Shown piece after piece: positions 35,001 through 46,439 of a stretch of 64,000 nt of DNA. Each line of letters begins with the position of its first letter. The first letter of the stretch is position 1. The stretch is taken from contig CM053326.1 of the NCBI GenBank assembly GCA_028583605.1, positions 49,288,159 through 49,352,158 of the forward strand, given 5' to 3'. The stretch is from Dastarcus helophoroides. Its lineage: Eukaryota; Arthropoda; Insecta; Coleoptera; Bothrideridae. The notes beneath the pieces were generated by a model. That model was not told the DNA's origin and made no database searches. It worked only from the letters and a program-made list of their open reading frames with translations. The translations under genes were made by a program, and so were the position numbers.

Positions 35001-36665
35001 GTCTTCGTTTCAAAATTTCATTCCAAATCCAATTCCCTCATATATTTTGTTCATCACGTTGTCGTCGTGGCGCTCGCTACCTAAAGAAGTCTTGCTTAAA
35101 CTTATCGTTAGGAATTAATTAATTTCTGAAAAATGACGTCGAATGAGTGCAATAAGAACAGGCTATCACTCGTTACCGCAATGTCCATCAATAGGTGATT
35201 ATGTGAATAAATATATTAAAAAGTGAGAAATAATTCCGAACACTATAAAAATTTTCCAACGACGTCGATTAGCGGGAGAAAGAAAGAATAAGACATCTTA
35301 TAGGTTACAGGCTGGGAATCGTGCCTCCAGGGATAACTTGTTTCACTAACTTGAATAACTTCAAACGCAAGAAATGATACGAGTGCTTGCAGCACTCGAT
35401 AAATATGTTAACTTTCTGTTTTCATCAGTTTTAACCACTTCAAAGTAAAGGTTTGATATTTTCGATGCGTTTCGTTATAAATCACATTCTTTGGGTTCTG
35501 CATCGAAAACCGTAATAAGTACGTCAAATTTTTGTATTCGAAATTGTTGCTGATGTTTTTCTAATTTAATGCACCATATTCATTGAGACGGGATGTTTTT
35601 AGTCGCCAAAAATTTTTTTTGTGATTTTGCTCATCAAAAATATTTTGTTTCTCGTTGCTAGGGTACCGATTTAATTTCTTGCACAGGGCTCTTTCAAAGC
35701 TAGCAACGACACTGAAATCATGTTACTGTTGTAAAAAAAATGGAATTGGTAAATTTTTCTTGGGCTATTATAAAATAAATTACAATAAATAACAATCATA
35801 TAAATTAACGAAACTTACATAAACACATTAAATTTTTAAATATACGGGAAAAGAACCAACGCTCCAAGCGACGTATTCTCGATGGATGGTCTTCATAAAT
35901 TTATTTTTTCTATCTCTGAAGGACGAATATTTTAGGATCTCATTTAAAATTCAAAGTGAATTCTCGTTTTCATGTTAAAAATGTTCAAACGCATTATTGT
36001 CTAAAACGTGAAACCACGATGTACTAATTTTTTCATTTATTTGCACCCATCGCACGAATTATTAATTTGCATTATTGTTCCAGTTGACCCCAGAAGATGA
36101 AGAAAGAAGACGTCGCCGTCGCGAACGAAATAAAATAGCGGCGACCAAATGTCGATTGAAAAAGCGGGAACGCACCGCGAATTTAATAACAGAATCCGAA
36201 ACGTTAGAAACTCAAAATATCGACCTGAAAAATCAATTTCAAGAGTTGCAAAAGCAGAAATTGGCCCTCGAAGAATCTTTAGCCCTCCACCGACCAGTTT
36301 GCCAGCAGAACATTAAAAGGCGAACGCGGGATTCTTTATACAGGCTGCCCCCCGTCGCATCCGTTATGGAAACTCATTCCTACAGTAGACCTGCCAGTGT
36401 TGATCCCGCTTATCGTAACCAGAATGTTCAAATTTACAACAGACCCGCCAGTGTGGGGGCTTCCAGTAATAATTACAGCAGACATGTGGGAAATAATGGA
36501 CACTGTACGAGGGCACCCAGTATAATAGTCGAGGAAATCGGAGATTGTTATCAGACACATTTAACGACTATCGACAATTCAAATGTGTTTTATAATCAAT
36601 GTCACAATTACTCTGGCAATCAAAATTACGCAAACACTGGAATGGACAACGGTTGTATGGCATGA
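31673..36665 (+). CDS. Atf3: ATF3/JDP2-type bZIP transcription factor (two coding exons)
   Basis: Coding exons 31673-32080 and 36084-36665 join in phase 0 to give 329 residues. The family binds CRE/AP-1-like DNA as a homodimer or with Jun-type partners in the nucleus and acts in stress, immune and metabolic responses. Seen: the basic region lies at about residues 144-166, with Asn152 and Arg160 at the N-x7-R spacing, Cys159, and Arg/Lys around them. The zipper has Leu170, Leu177, Leu184, Leu191 and Leu198 at exact seven-residue steps, then His205 in an LHRPxC end typical of ATF3/Fos relatives. The exon-2 start LTPEDEE is an ATF3 hallmark. The N-terminal half has a TPRTPEILNSL block and a CSQLIKVGLKL block that I associate with insect Atf3. 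The tail after residue 210 is Asn/Tyr/Ser-rich. An acceptor before 31520 implies an upstream non-coding exon that I could not place. Confidence 0.93.
33231..33476 (-). mobile_element. H1-family element in the Atf3 intron
   Basis: The 3' tail GGTGGAACGGACTGGTCC is on the left; the 5' end at about 33476 (GTATTTCAATT). A target duplication TTATTGAAATTGT (11-13 bp) flanks it at 33218-33230 and 33477-33489. It contains an internal repeat of part of its own tail (33331-33370). It lies antisense to Atf3. Confidence 0.9.
33957..34060. repeat. IR2-family repeat fragment with a short hairpin
   Basis: It matches one arm of the inverted repeat in the NPC2-like gene (56054-56192): GCAGTTTTATTG, CACTCCTTTCACAATC, then GGAATGGCAATCTGTTATAG. 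It ends in a small hairpin 34031-34059 (GAATGGCAATCT with its complement). Confidence 0.75.
36084..36665 (+). CDS. Atf3: Atf3 coding exon 2 (bZIP domain and C-terminus)
   Basis: The acceptor TTGTTCCAG ends at 36083 and the exon opens in frame with Leu-Thr-Pro-Glu-Asp-Glu-Glu. It encodes the whole DNA-binding and zipper domain and a 120-residue tail, with a TGA stop at 36663-36665. The tail has repeated RPASV motifs (two close copies), a possible short linear motif or phosphosite region; that is inference. Open frames on the opposite strand at 36336-36560 are shadows. Confidence 0.95.
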   Translation: MTPEDEERRRRRRERNKIAATKCRLKKRERTANLITESETLETQNIDLKNQFQELQKQKLALEESLALHRPVCQQNIKRRTRDSLYRLPPVASVMETHSYSRPASVDPAYRNQNVQIYNRPASVGASSNNYSRHVGNNGHCTRAPSIIVEEIGDCYQTHLTTIDNSNVFYNQCHNYSGNQNYANTGMDNGCMA

Positions 36666-37006
36666 TAATTTTTTTTTTGTGAATATAAATTAAATTAAGG
36701 CTGTTCGGTGATTTTTAAATGTACTCTTAATGGTCTTCCTGTTTTTAAGAGAATCTCTTGTATACGTATAAGCAAATATGTGACTTTATTAAAGTACATT
36801 TAAAGATGACTATGAAAATTGTTCTCTACTACAATTTTCATTATATTGCTGGTAGTAGTGTACCGTCTTAAAATATCAAAATATGAAATAATTTAAGAAT
36901 CAAATTGGGGCAAATTAAATCACTTTATATCATCACATTAAATCATTTTTTTTTTCTTAATTTTGGATAATAATTTAACATTAGCTTACTTATAAAAGAC
37001 TCGAAT
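36666..37006 (+). other. Probable Atf3 3' UTR, AT-rich
   Basis: This follows the Atf3 stop. It has T-rich and AT-rich stretches but no single clear polyadenylation signal close to the stop, so the transcript end is not decided. It is followed at 37007 by a retrotransposon remnant. Confidence 0.5.
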
Positions 37007-37170
37007 TGTAGAGGGTGTTTAGAAGACGAGAGTGTCGAGCACGTGATGTGTCACTGCCCGCAATAGCATCAATCAGATAATCCACGCTGGGGGACTTCTG
37101 GCCTAATGTGGCCAGTTTGAGAGAGGCGCATCCAAGGGATGTTCTTCAGTTTCTCAACAAGGTTGGGTGA
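37007..37170 (+). pseudogene. C-terminal remnant of an R1/I-group non-LTR retrotransposon (CCHC motif)
   Basis: A plus-strand frame from 37007 reads Cys-x2-Cys-x7-His-x4-Cys followed by Pro-Gln and a stop, the zinc-knuckle spacing found near the C-terminus of the second ORF in R1/TRAS/I-type LINEs. After a frameshift a second frame reads a leucine-rich tail ending FLNKVG at a stop at 37168-37170, as expected for the end of such an ORF. The element is broken (stop plus frameshift) and 5' truncated. It is unrelated to the more abundant LINE in this window. Confidence 0.6.
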
Positions 37171-37479
37171 CTGAATGAATGACCAAGGACACCTCAATCA
37201 TGGGGAAAGCACAATGTGCCCGACATGAACTTTAGGCAACCCACAACGAATCCAGAATCCCAGAGTATAAGTTTGCATTTTTGGCAAAATCCGGTTGCAA
37301 CCGAACCAAAATCGAAACATGAAAATTGCATTTACATACACGTACAATCAAACAAAAGCAATAACAAGCAGGAACAATTTAAATATTTAGCTACTAGTTT
37401 AGTAGCTAATTTAGATGTTATCTCTATCGAGTAATAGTTAAATACTTAAATAAAAAATAGATTCGTAGACCCCCTTTCA

Positions 37480-38240
37480 ATCGAAATTAAGAAAACCAAA
37501 AAAATTGTAATGATTTCACAAATTTTTTACTCCTTTTCAAAATTTTGAGTATAAACTTGAACTTTGTACGTTTTTTAAGATTTGAAAACTTTAAATTTGA
37601 AAAAAAGGGAAAATATTAGGAATCAGCATTTAAATTTCTAAAAAAAAGGGAGCCAACATTGTGAGTCTAAAATACAAGATTTTGAAAAAATGTATATTTT
37701 CGGAACTGTTCAAACGAAATTAAAGTTTTTAAAAATAAATTAATCAACATTTTCGACTTTTTTAAGAAAATAACAAGAAAAATACAGAATTATCAAGTTC
37801 AACGACAGTATATTTTGAGAATATTGAAATTTTTTTATTTGCTTGAGATATTTTGCAAATTGTTTTCTTAAAATTTCGAGTTTGACTATAAACTTCTATA
37901 AAGTTTTGAATTTTAATTTAAAATTTGCGTAAAAAATCTCCATTTTAAACCAAAGCGGAAACTTCTATAAAAAATTGGGTATATAAACAAAAATTTTCTC
38001 AAATGCCTCATTTGATTTTCTAATTTTGTTGCTTGTTCTAAGAATTTCTCAATAAAAATATTTTAATTTTATCCAACATTTGGATTTTTAAAGCTCTTCT
38101 TTTATAAATTTCAACCTTCTCCCTTTCAAAATCTCTGCTTTTTCAAGAAATTCCGTGTTCAAAAAAATTTCATTTTTTAAAAATATTATATTCACAGTGC
38201 GTTTTTGCTCTCGAAATTTCGTTTTTAACCGTGAGAAAGT
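37480..38240. repeat. Decayed CGAAATTTCGA-type sequence
   Basis: Poorly conserved aaaattttga and tttcgagttt blocks; no gene. Confidence 0.4.
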
Positions 38241-40273
38241 TTATAGAATGAAAATAGAAGGTTTAACATGAAACGGAGAATGAAGGCGCCGTGAAAGAAG
38301 TAATAAAATTCATCGGAATTTCACATGCTTAACGATTTGGATTCTTGAGAACAGTTAAAATTGTCAAAAAATTGTTTATGTGAAAGGAATCCTGAAAATT
38401 TCCATTTAGTCATGATTATTTGATTTTGGACTTGACTATTTGGTTTTCTATTTTATTTATTTATTTTTTATTGTTCGCATCATCAGTGATGATATGATAA
38501 TTGCAAGAAAGATTAATTTAAATTATTATGGTATATTTATTGTGTAAATTATTTATTTTTATATTTATCGATGAGTGAGCGCAGTACAAAATGCTGAGAA
38601 TATAATTTGTACAAATAATTGAAACCCTTTAAGCGCCCAAGTTAAATACTTTTAATTTGTCCCAAGTTCCTTGCGAACCACTGATTGACCACTCGTAGTC
38701 AGGGGACACTGTCAGATTCTTTAATAATTTCATACATTTGAAAATATACATACACTAACAAATATATGCTTTTTACATTATGTATAAGATTAATGTCTTC
38801 ACATCGCTCAGTGTTAACAAAACGTGTTAAGATGAAATATTTATTGTTAAAAATATCATTTAGCTGACATTAATTTTATAAATGAATGTTTTGTAGTTAT
38901 AGTTACGTTTTTTGAAATTTAAATTTCCGCTGTTGTATCAGACAATATATAATTATGAACACCAACGTTAGAGTAGGCTCACACCAAGTTAATGCTTCTG
39001 CTTATTTTAGATATTCCGTGGATATTTTTCAAGGCACAATAAATTATATTTTTACAAATTGTATCTTAACACATTTCGTTTATATTATATTCTTTCAACA
39101 TATATTGTCTGAAGAGCAAATTGAGAAATTTTACTTTCAAAATTGTTGATTTTGTACCATTTTGTTACCAGATCTGAGTGAAATACCAGTTGAGAATCTA
39201 TTATTTGTTAAGAATATACACAATTCTACGTCTTAGCATTCCAAAAGATTAGCTGTAAAGTTTTCTGTATAATAATATGTATTTAGATTATTTAATTTTA
39301 TATCTACTGCCGTCTTTGTACTATTTTTACGTCAAAAAAGTGTGTTGAAATATATATTTAATACAGTTTATTTCATATTTTTCTATACTTATTATTTAGT
39401 GAATTGTACCTTTCTACAAATTATGTATATTTTACAAAAGGAATATACTTTATCTGTAATATTTTATGGCTGAAGCTTGTTGGAAATTTTATTTTTGTAT
39501 ATTCCTTTTGTAAAACTGTGATAACTTCAGGTATATCTGTATACTATGACTCTTCTTTTAGTTACTTAGGCAATTTATTTATGCATAAATTCGCTTTAAG
39601 AACGGCTTTAAAATACTTTAGGTGCTTGAAATTGCTGATAAGATATAATTATATTTTTATATTTTGTTAAAACTGTGCCTTATTGTTGACAGAATAACAA
39701 TAACATGGTACATGTTTATTATTTCAAGAATGGCCCATACTATTAACTTATGCAATACTTGGATAATTACTTCTGTATTTGACTACATATATTTCAATAA
39801 AAACATGTGCCATCTTGTAAGTTGTTTGGTTAGATTTTTCTATATTTTTGTATTTTTTTTTAATGAAATATTTTAATTTCACCAAATGTTTTTATTAAAA
39901 TTTTATATTTGTTAAATATGCTTTCAATCAGGTTACCTGTTATTTGGAAAAAAACGGGTTGAGAGATATTTAAAGTTGTGCCTTAACTGTTAATCTGTGA
40001 AATTGAGAGTTTTAATTAAACATATTATTTTCAAAGAAACGTCGTGTACTTTTTTAATGTGGTCCCAATATCCCCAGCATGGATAATATATTTCTGAATG
40101 ATGCCTCTTCAGATATCATATTTTTTACAACTTAGTATAATCATTGAGTTAAATAATTGAAAGTTTTGATTATTGCTGATATATTTTTTAATTTGATTTT
40201 TAAGAATTTCCACTTCTATTTTTATTTTTTCACTCTCAACATTTCTATTCTTAACTCTTATTGACCGGAAATA
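38241..40273. other. AT-rich spacer, no gene seen
   Basis: Very AT-rich. Frames at 38955-39149, 39404-39670 and 39664-39876 are Phe/Ile/Tyr-rich from base composition and match no family I know. Confidence 0.55.
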
Positions 40274-40526
40274 TTATGTTTATTAATTTTATTTAACATT
40301 TCTTGGGCCCAGTTTGGAAATATCTAAATTTTTTATTGTTTGTTGACAATATTCTAAACAGTTTTTGAAATATGACGTGTGTCATGAGGTGACGTTTTAA
40401 ATAAATTTAAATATCACGTAGTTATATTTCAAAAACTGGTTAGAATATTGTCAACAAACAATAAAAAAATTTAAATATTTCCAAACTGGGCCGAAGAAAT
40501 GTTAAATAAATCTAATAAACTCAACA
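40274..40526. repeat. Long inverted repeat (foldback), arms about 105 bp
   Basis: The left arm (40274-40380) and right arm (40410-40526) are about 90% complementary by eye, through blocks such as CCCAGTTTGGAAATAT, TATTGTTTGTTGACAATATT and AACAGTTTTTGAAATAT. The loop is about 30-45 bases. No terminal duplication was established. Confidence 0.8.
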
Positions 40527-41212
40527 TTTTTATTTGAATTTCAAAATTTTAGGTTTATTCTGGAAGTTTCAACTCCAATCTTAAAATTACCTTAAATGAG
40601 AATTTTGGTGGAATGGTGTGAATTTCAGAGAAAAATGTTTTGTAGCATCTCTGAGGTCAGAGAAAAGTCGAGCATTCTCCAGAAGAAATTATAAACAGGT
40701 GCCATAAAAGAACATTCTTCTTGAAAAAGTATTGCTATTAAATGAGAATGTCGAAAAATGGTGAAAAAGTTGAAATCTTGGAAAAAAGCTTAACATCTGT
40801 AGAAGAAAATACGAAACTTCTAAAAGAGTCTATTTGAGGAGAATTCGAATATAGTGTTGGAAAAATTTTGGGTATGATCTCAAAAAATTTGAACCTTTTA
40901 GAAAAACACAACTTAAAGCAGATAGAACGAAATTTGAAGTCAAAAACAGCGGCCCCTTTGGGTTATTAGATTGTTTCTATAAACATTTGGCTCCTGTTTC
41001 CTAAAACGTCTAGGTTTTTATATTAGACTAATAAGATATATCCAAATAATTTTATCAACGGTAACTGAAAACAGTTTACATTGGGTACCTTCAAAAGAAG
41101 GTATCAAAGATAAACTGGAGAATTTGAAATAAATTTCGAATTAATAACTCTGAGGTGAGCATCGCCTTAAGGTAATGCTAAAGACAAACTGGACAAGTTT
41201 TTCTTAAACTTA

Positions 41213-41455
41213 TCAGGAATTTACGAAATAAGCCGCGACAATTGTAATCTACGCCATGTTGGACAGACCAAGCGATCCATTAAAACAAGATTTAAAGAAT
41301 ATATCGCTCATTTTAGATACAATAGGGAGGAAAAATGTGTCACCCAACATATGATAAGTACAGGACATAAAAGTAACATTGAAAATTGTAAAAATCGCTT
41401 ACAAATAACAAAAAATACGAAACAAGCAGAGGCCAGATACCCTCAATGGAGATAA
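41213..41455 (+). pseudogene. Penelope-like element remnant: GIY-YIG endonuclease domain
   Basis: An 80-codon frame without a starting Met reads SGIYEISRDNCNLRHVGQTK, then RSIKTRFKEYIAHF, then VTQHMISTGHK. This is the order of the GIY-YIG endonuclease of Penelope-like retroelements (GIYxI, xxC, YIGQTxR, R..EH, H..xxxH). The second motif is HVG in place of YIG, so it is probably dead. The RT domain upstream was not found; the fragment ends at a TAA at 41453. Confidence 0.8.
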
Positions 41456-41622
41456 GGAGAGATTGGCGGCCTTCAGTTTATTGAAGGTTATTTGTGGTAG
41501 GTCAAAATTGCATGCTTCAGATGTGTAAAACAGAAATAGAAAAAAAACCAAAGACCGCCAGTATCGATTTGAATCTCAGTACCGACGATGTCGATGCGTC
41601 TTTGCTAATCAATTAAGATTAG

Positions 41623-41667
41623 TGCGCTTGAAAATGCCAGTTCTGCTGGCGAAATACGTATCGCGTA
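41623..41667 (+). ncRNA. Decayed hammerhead-like motif downstream of the Penelope-like remnant
   Basis: Stem I TGCGC/GCGTA (41623-41627 and 41663-41667), core TTGAAAA in place of CTGANGA (41628-41634), one extra T, stem II GCCAG/CTGGC (41636-41640 and 41646-41650), GAA, palindromic stem III ATACGTAT (41654-41661) and C17 at 41662. Two core bases are changed, so it should not cleave; the architecture is kept. Confidence 0.55.
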
Positions 41668-41734
41668 ATTATTTATTTAATTGCAGATGTGCAAGGGGTA
41701 AAACCTTCTGTGAACAAGTTAGGAGTTATAATAC

Positions 41735-42017
41735 TGCTGCGCGTTATCGGTTCGAAAATTAATACTGAGTGAATTGTAACCATTTTATTTCCAAACTGAA
41801 CTCGGAACACTACAGTTCTCTTAACTGATCAACTAATTAACTCACTAACTTATTCATTTTCTAACTCCTAACTGAAGGATAGCCGACCGCCTTATATAGG
41901 TCCTGCTTCTGGTTCTAGAGAAAAATTATCGTTTGCCGAAATTTCTGGAACGCTGCCGTTTGATTTATTGCAGCGATCGCTTCCCCTTATCAAATTTTAT
42001 AATTACATTTTGTTACA
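41735..42017 (-). mobile_element. Solo LTR, same family, 283 bp (internally deleted)
   Basis: A perfect 4-bp target duplication ATAC lies at 41731-41734 and 42018-42021. The minus strand starts TGTAACAAAATG, like the 11014 copy, and keeps the TATATAAG box and the AATAAA region. It is about 65 bases shorter than the 347-base copies. Confidence 0.88.
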
Positions 42018-42504
42018 ATACATTTTCCTTTAATAAAAAAATAATAGAAAATCTACATCTTAAAACTCGTTTTTCTTGAAACTACTCATTTTGACTTATC
42101 GCCTCTTTGCCTGCACCCTTCATTTGAAATTTTTAAAAATAGAAATAAAAAAACTGGAAGCTTCTAAATTAAAACTATGTACCTCGAAAACTCAAAATCT
42201 ACAGTTTCAATATTAAAATAGGATTTTTTAGTTTACATTTTGGGTTTAAAGCTGAAATTTTTGCTGATATAGCGTCAACATTCTAAATTGTAACTTAAGG
42301 AAAGTGATGCTTTCAAAATAATCGCAAATATAATTATAAAGTAAAAATTTCAAGTGCAGGAACTCTCACATTTGTAACTTTTGGAAATGAAAAACAGCAT
42401 ATTTGTAACAAACCTTTATTTGACCACAATGAGAAATGCAGTAAATGAAATGCAGATGTGAAATGAATATCTATCTATAAAAAAACACGAAATAAATACA
42501 TAAA

Positions 42505-43517
<1,013 letters not shown>

Positions 43518-43518
43518 T

Positions 43519-43700
43519 CTGTAACGATAATTAAAATAAAAAACTGATACATTAATTAGACCCGTTTAATATACAAAATCTCGATCACTTACTTGTTCAA
43601 ACAATGTTAAATCTAAAGATGTAGAAAGTTCTGGTTCTGAAACCTATTTGTTACAAATTCGAAATTACGTATACACTTTGCGGCGTAAACGTACTTCCAG
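43519..43700 (-). other. Sec61 gamma 5' UTR intron (43519-43592) and upstream non-coding exon
   Basis: On the minus strand a GTAAGTG donor at 43592 pairs with a TTACAG acceptor ending at 43519, a 74-base intron. The exon above it (from 43593 to about 43650-43700) has no start codon in frame and is taken as 5' UTR. The exact transcription start is not visible. Confidence 0.65.
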
Positions 43701-43749
43701 AATTTCACACGTTAATTGTCAACGTCAACTAATAATTTGTACTGTCAAG

Positions 43750-43770
43750 CCACGTTGATATGACGTCGAA
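43750..43770 (-). promoter_or_regulatory. Candidate stress-response element upstream of Sec61 gamma
   Basis: A TGACGTCG octamer (CRE/UPRE-like, one base from TGACGTCA) lies at 43761-43768, next to a CCACG motif at 43750-43754. Both sit just above the inferred 5' exon. Translocon genes are often induced by the unfolded-protein response, so the placement is sensible, but such short matches also arise by chance. Confidence 0.3.
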
Positions 43771-43972
43771 GGTGTCGTTGGCTGCGTTCAAAAATTAAAC
43801 ATAGATATTAAATATTAAACGTAAATATTTCATCTTTTGAATTGAGGTTTTAAGCGAATGATTGTTTATCAGGTTTTAAAAATATAGCTAATTCTCTTTA
43901 TGTATTTTGTAACTTTTAAAAGATATATATTTAAAGCATTAATTTAAAACTGTGGAAAATAATTATTACAGG

Positions 43973-44132
43973 CAACTATATATACACGTTGTGTGTATGT
44001 ATAGTTTTCAACGCAAACTATTTTGAAATAGGCAACTATACATATACACACAATGTATATACAGTTTTCTATATAAATTATTATCAACTATACATACAGA
44101 GTCTGTGTATATATAGTTGCCTATACAGTAAT
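43973..44132. repeat. Palindromic AGGCAACTATACATA-type repeat
   Basis: Three or four copies of GGCAACTATA(C/T)ATA in both orientations surround AT-rich spacers; the outer blocks are complementary. A single related block GTGTGTATGTATAGTTGC is at 57450-57467. Confidence 0.6.
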
Positions 44133-44367
44133 AATATCTATTACACGCTGCACACCATGGATACAAAGTTAGCTGCGGTTTGCGGTTTGTGGTTAAAAAT
44201 TGTGTGTAGCAGAATAAATCAGGGATATTAGTATCCATGGGTAAACCTTCTTCTATTCTTATGCTAGTACTAGTACGATTGAGCATTTAGTATGATATTT
44301 CAACACTTTAGGAACTATTTGACTTTTCCCTCAGACCTCTCAAATGTTAAACGTTTGAACTAATTTT

Positions 44368-44557
44368 GGTGGAACGGACTGATCCTTGGTAATCTTCAAA
44401 AATTGAAATACAAATCCTGTCCCCTGAAACCAACAAAGCTAACATCTTCTTTCTGAAGATGATAGCTTGGCTATCGAAACGCGTTAGAGCAACCTCTGTT
44501 GTGTTTTTTAATCTTACTTGGTTTCAGGGGACAAGATTTGTATTTCAATTTTTGTTA
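44368..44557 (-). mobile_element. H1-family element with perfect target duplication
   Basis: An 11-bp target duplication GAACTAATTTT lies at 44357-44367 and 44558-44568. The 3' tail GGTGGAACGGACTG is on the left. Most of the left inverted motif is deleted; the right one is complete: the plus-strand hammerhead-like motif at 44449-44489 has a perfect 6-bp stem II. Confidence 0.92.
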
Positions 44558-44569
44558 GAACTAATTTTT

Positions 44570-45480
44570 GGCTAAATTGCTTTGCGCGTCCCTTCCTATT
44601 TTGGTAAATACCTTAGTAGGTGTCGCATATGTGTCGACTGTAATTCCAAATTTTCTACTTTAAAGTCTTAATTAAAAAAAAAAATTATAAATTAAAAAAT
44701 AATTAAAAATGCTAAAAAATGTTGACACTTTTAATTTATAAAATGTTTTTTTATTAAGACTTTAAAGTAGAAAACTTGAGATTTACAACTGACATTCCAG
44801 GAAAAATATTGAAAGAAATTTTGAAATTAAAAAAAAATTAGGCTAGATATTCGAAGTTTAAAAACAAAATTTTACTTCTAAAGTTACAATTTTAAGGTTT
44901 AGAGTCGGTTGGAGTCAAAAAAATTCAAAATTCCTACAAAAATATTTCACGAAATTTGAATTTCAAGTCGAAATTTGAAGAAGCCTCGCATTGTCCAAAG
45001 AACAACCTTCTTCTAGAAATCAACCCAAACATTTTGTGATTAATGATGTGTTGATTAAAATGATCAAACCTTTGGAATCAACAAAAAATTTGATTTTAAA
45101 TCGAAATCTCGAAATTAAAGCGAACATTTCAAATTTAAAGAAATATTGAAATTTTACTAGAAAATGAACACGAAATTTTGTGATTTTTTTAAATAAAAGA
45201 AACATTTCGAAATTTTCATTATTTTTTTCTACTCGAAATTTTAATTTTTATACGAAAATGGATTTTGGTGCAACGGACTGCACCTTGGTTATCTTCAAAA
45301 ATTGAAATGAATGTTTAAGTTAAAAAATTTTCAGTTTGAATTTAAAAGTAAAAGTTGAAACTTTGAAAAAACCGAAAATTTATAAAAAGCAATTCATAAT
45401 TTGAGAAAATCTCGAAAAAAGAAGTCGAAATTTCGAAAAAACTCTGGAAGTAAAAAAATCCTGAAATTTCAAAAATTTGT
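44570..45480. repeat. Decayed CGAAATTTCGA-type sequence with an H1 tail fragment
   Basis: An H1 3' tail (ttttggtgcaacggactgcaccttgg...) occupies 45265-45309 on the minus strand. A palindromic block at 44640-44775 (TTAAAGTCTTAATTA against AATTAAAG...) is AT-rich. The rest is decayed repeat. Confidence 0.55.
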
Positions 45481-45490
45481 TTTGATAAAA

Positions 45491-45590
45491 TCTTTAACAC
45501 ATTCTATGCTAAGAACACGCCTAGCGTGTCCATAGGAACAATCGCTTCATGCTCAAAACACGCGCAGCGTGTCTAGGCCTCAAAAATTGG
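45491..45590. repeat. Two short GC-rich hairpins after a TTAA
   Basis: ACACGCCTAGCGTGT and ACACGCGCAGCGTGT hairpins (about 45517-45532 and 45558-45573) lie 40 bases apart, preceded by TTTAACACATTCTATGC. A TTAA followed by CAC is reminiscent of piggyBac-type ends, but no second end was found. Confidence 0.4.
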
Positions 45591-46435
45591 GCTTAATATA
45601 AATAATGTTACAAAATGGTTTATATTAACATCAGCACTTGTTTTTGTTCACTTTTTTTCATATTAACGTTGCATCGCAATGTCAAGTTAAATTTACACGT
45701 ACAATAATAACCCATATTTTTTTCAAGTTTTGTTTAATTTGTTATCATATGATTATAGTATGTTCTGTCAAATTTCACAATGTTTACCGATTATTGAGAA
45801 TTCAAGGGCATGATATCTTTTTTTAGTCGACGATTTTTTTGGGGATTAACTGTTTTTTAATCGTAAAGAAATTATTGGCAAATGCTAAAGTTATGCCCGT
45901 TTTTCATTTTTGGTCCTTAAAAATTATTTAGGGGCATTTTTTATTGTTATCGGCACAGCCCCTTATCTCCCTCCCTTTGATCAACATCCCGTTTTGCTGT
46001 TAGAAACCTAGGAACCCTAATTCTTATGCTGTTTATTTAGAATATTTCTAGTGCAATTTTTTAAAACAATTAGGCTAAGGGGGAGCATTTATTGCCAGAT
46101 ATACTTTGTTTATCTTTGCTTTGTTATTTTTATGTTCGAAAAGATAACAAACTGGATTGTGAATAAAGTGAAATGCATTTTGAAAAATATATTAATAGTC
46201 ATTATAGCGCAGGAAAGATAAAATAGCCACAAATTAAAATTTTTTTGGAATCTTGCAATCGTCCAGAATAGAGAGCCTCAAGGGGGAGAGTAGCAAACTG
46301 GATTTGCTGTGATTGACTGGCCTAACTATTATGTTTCTCTTTATTTTATAAATGTAATTTTTCTCGAAGTATCATTTTGTTCCAAAAATCTCAATAGGTC
46401 TATTTTTCTTACGCTAAAGATTTCTTATCTTTGTC
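45591..46435. other. AT-rich spacer, no gene seen
   Basis: No domain or repeat structure was recognised. The frame at 45638-45826 has no family resemblance. Confidence 0.5.
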
Positions 46436-46439
46436 CTGT

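Larger units (their letters stand above)
32081..36083 (+). other. Atf3 intron, 4.0 kb, with mobile-element insertions
   Basis: The intron runs from GTAAGT to TTCCAG. It holds a family H1 element in antisense orientation (33231-33476), a copy of the family IR2 repeat (33957-34060) and degenerate CGAAATTTCGA-like sequence at about 33000-33960. I saw no convincing exon in the remainder (34070-36070), which is AT-rich. Confidence 0.85.

Noticed and set aside
36336..36560. Antisense frames over Atf3 exon 2
   Set aside because: Shadows of the real coding strand, with no domain.
37216..37434. 72-codon frame after the R1/I-type remnant
   Set aside because: No motif of the retroelement or any known family; probably chance.
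38955..39876. Three open frames of 64-88 codons
   Set aside because: Very AT-rich, Phe/Ile/Tyr-dominated, no domain, no exon borders.
41580..41760. Possible tRNA or other structured RNA near the Penelope-like remnant
   Set aside because: No cloverleaf with conserved T-loop and D-loop bases; the structure fits a decayed hammerhead better.
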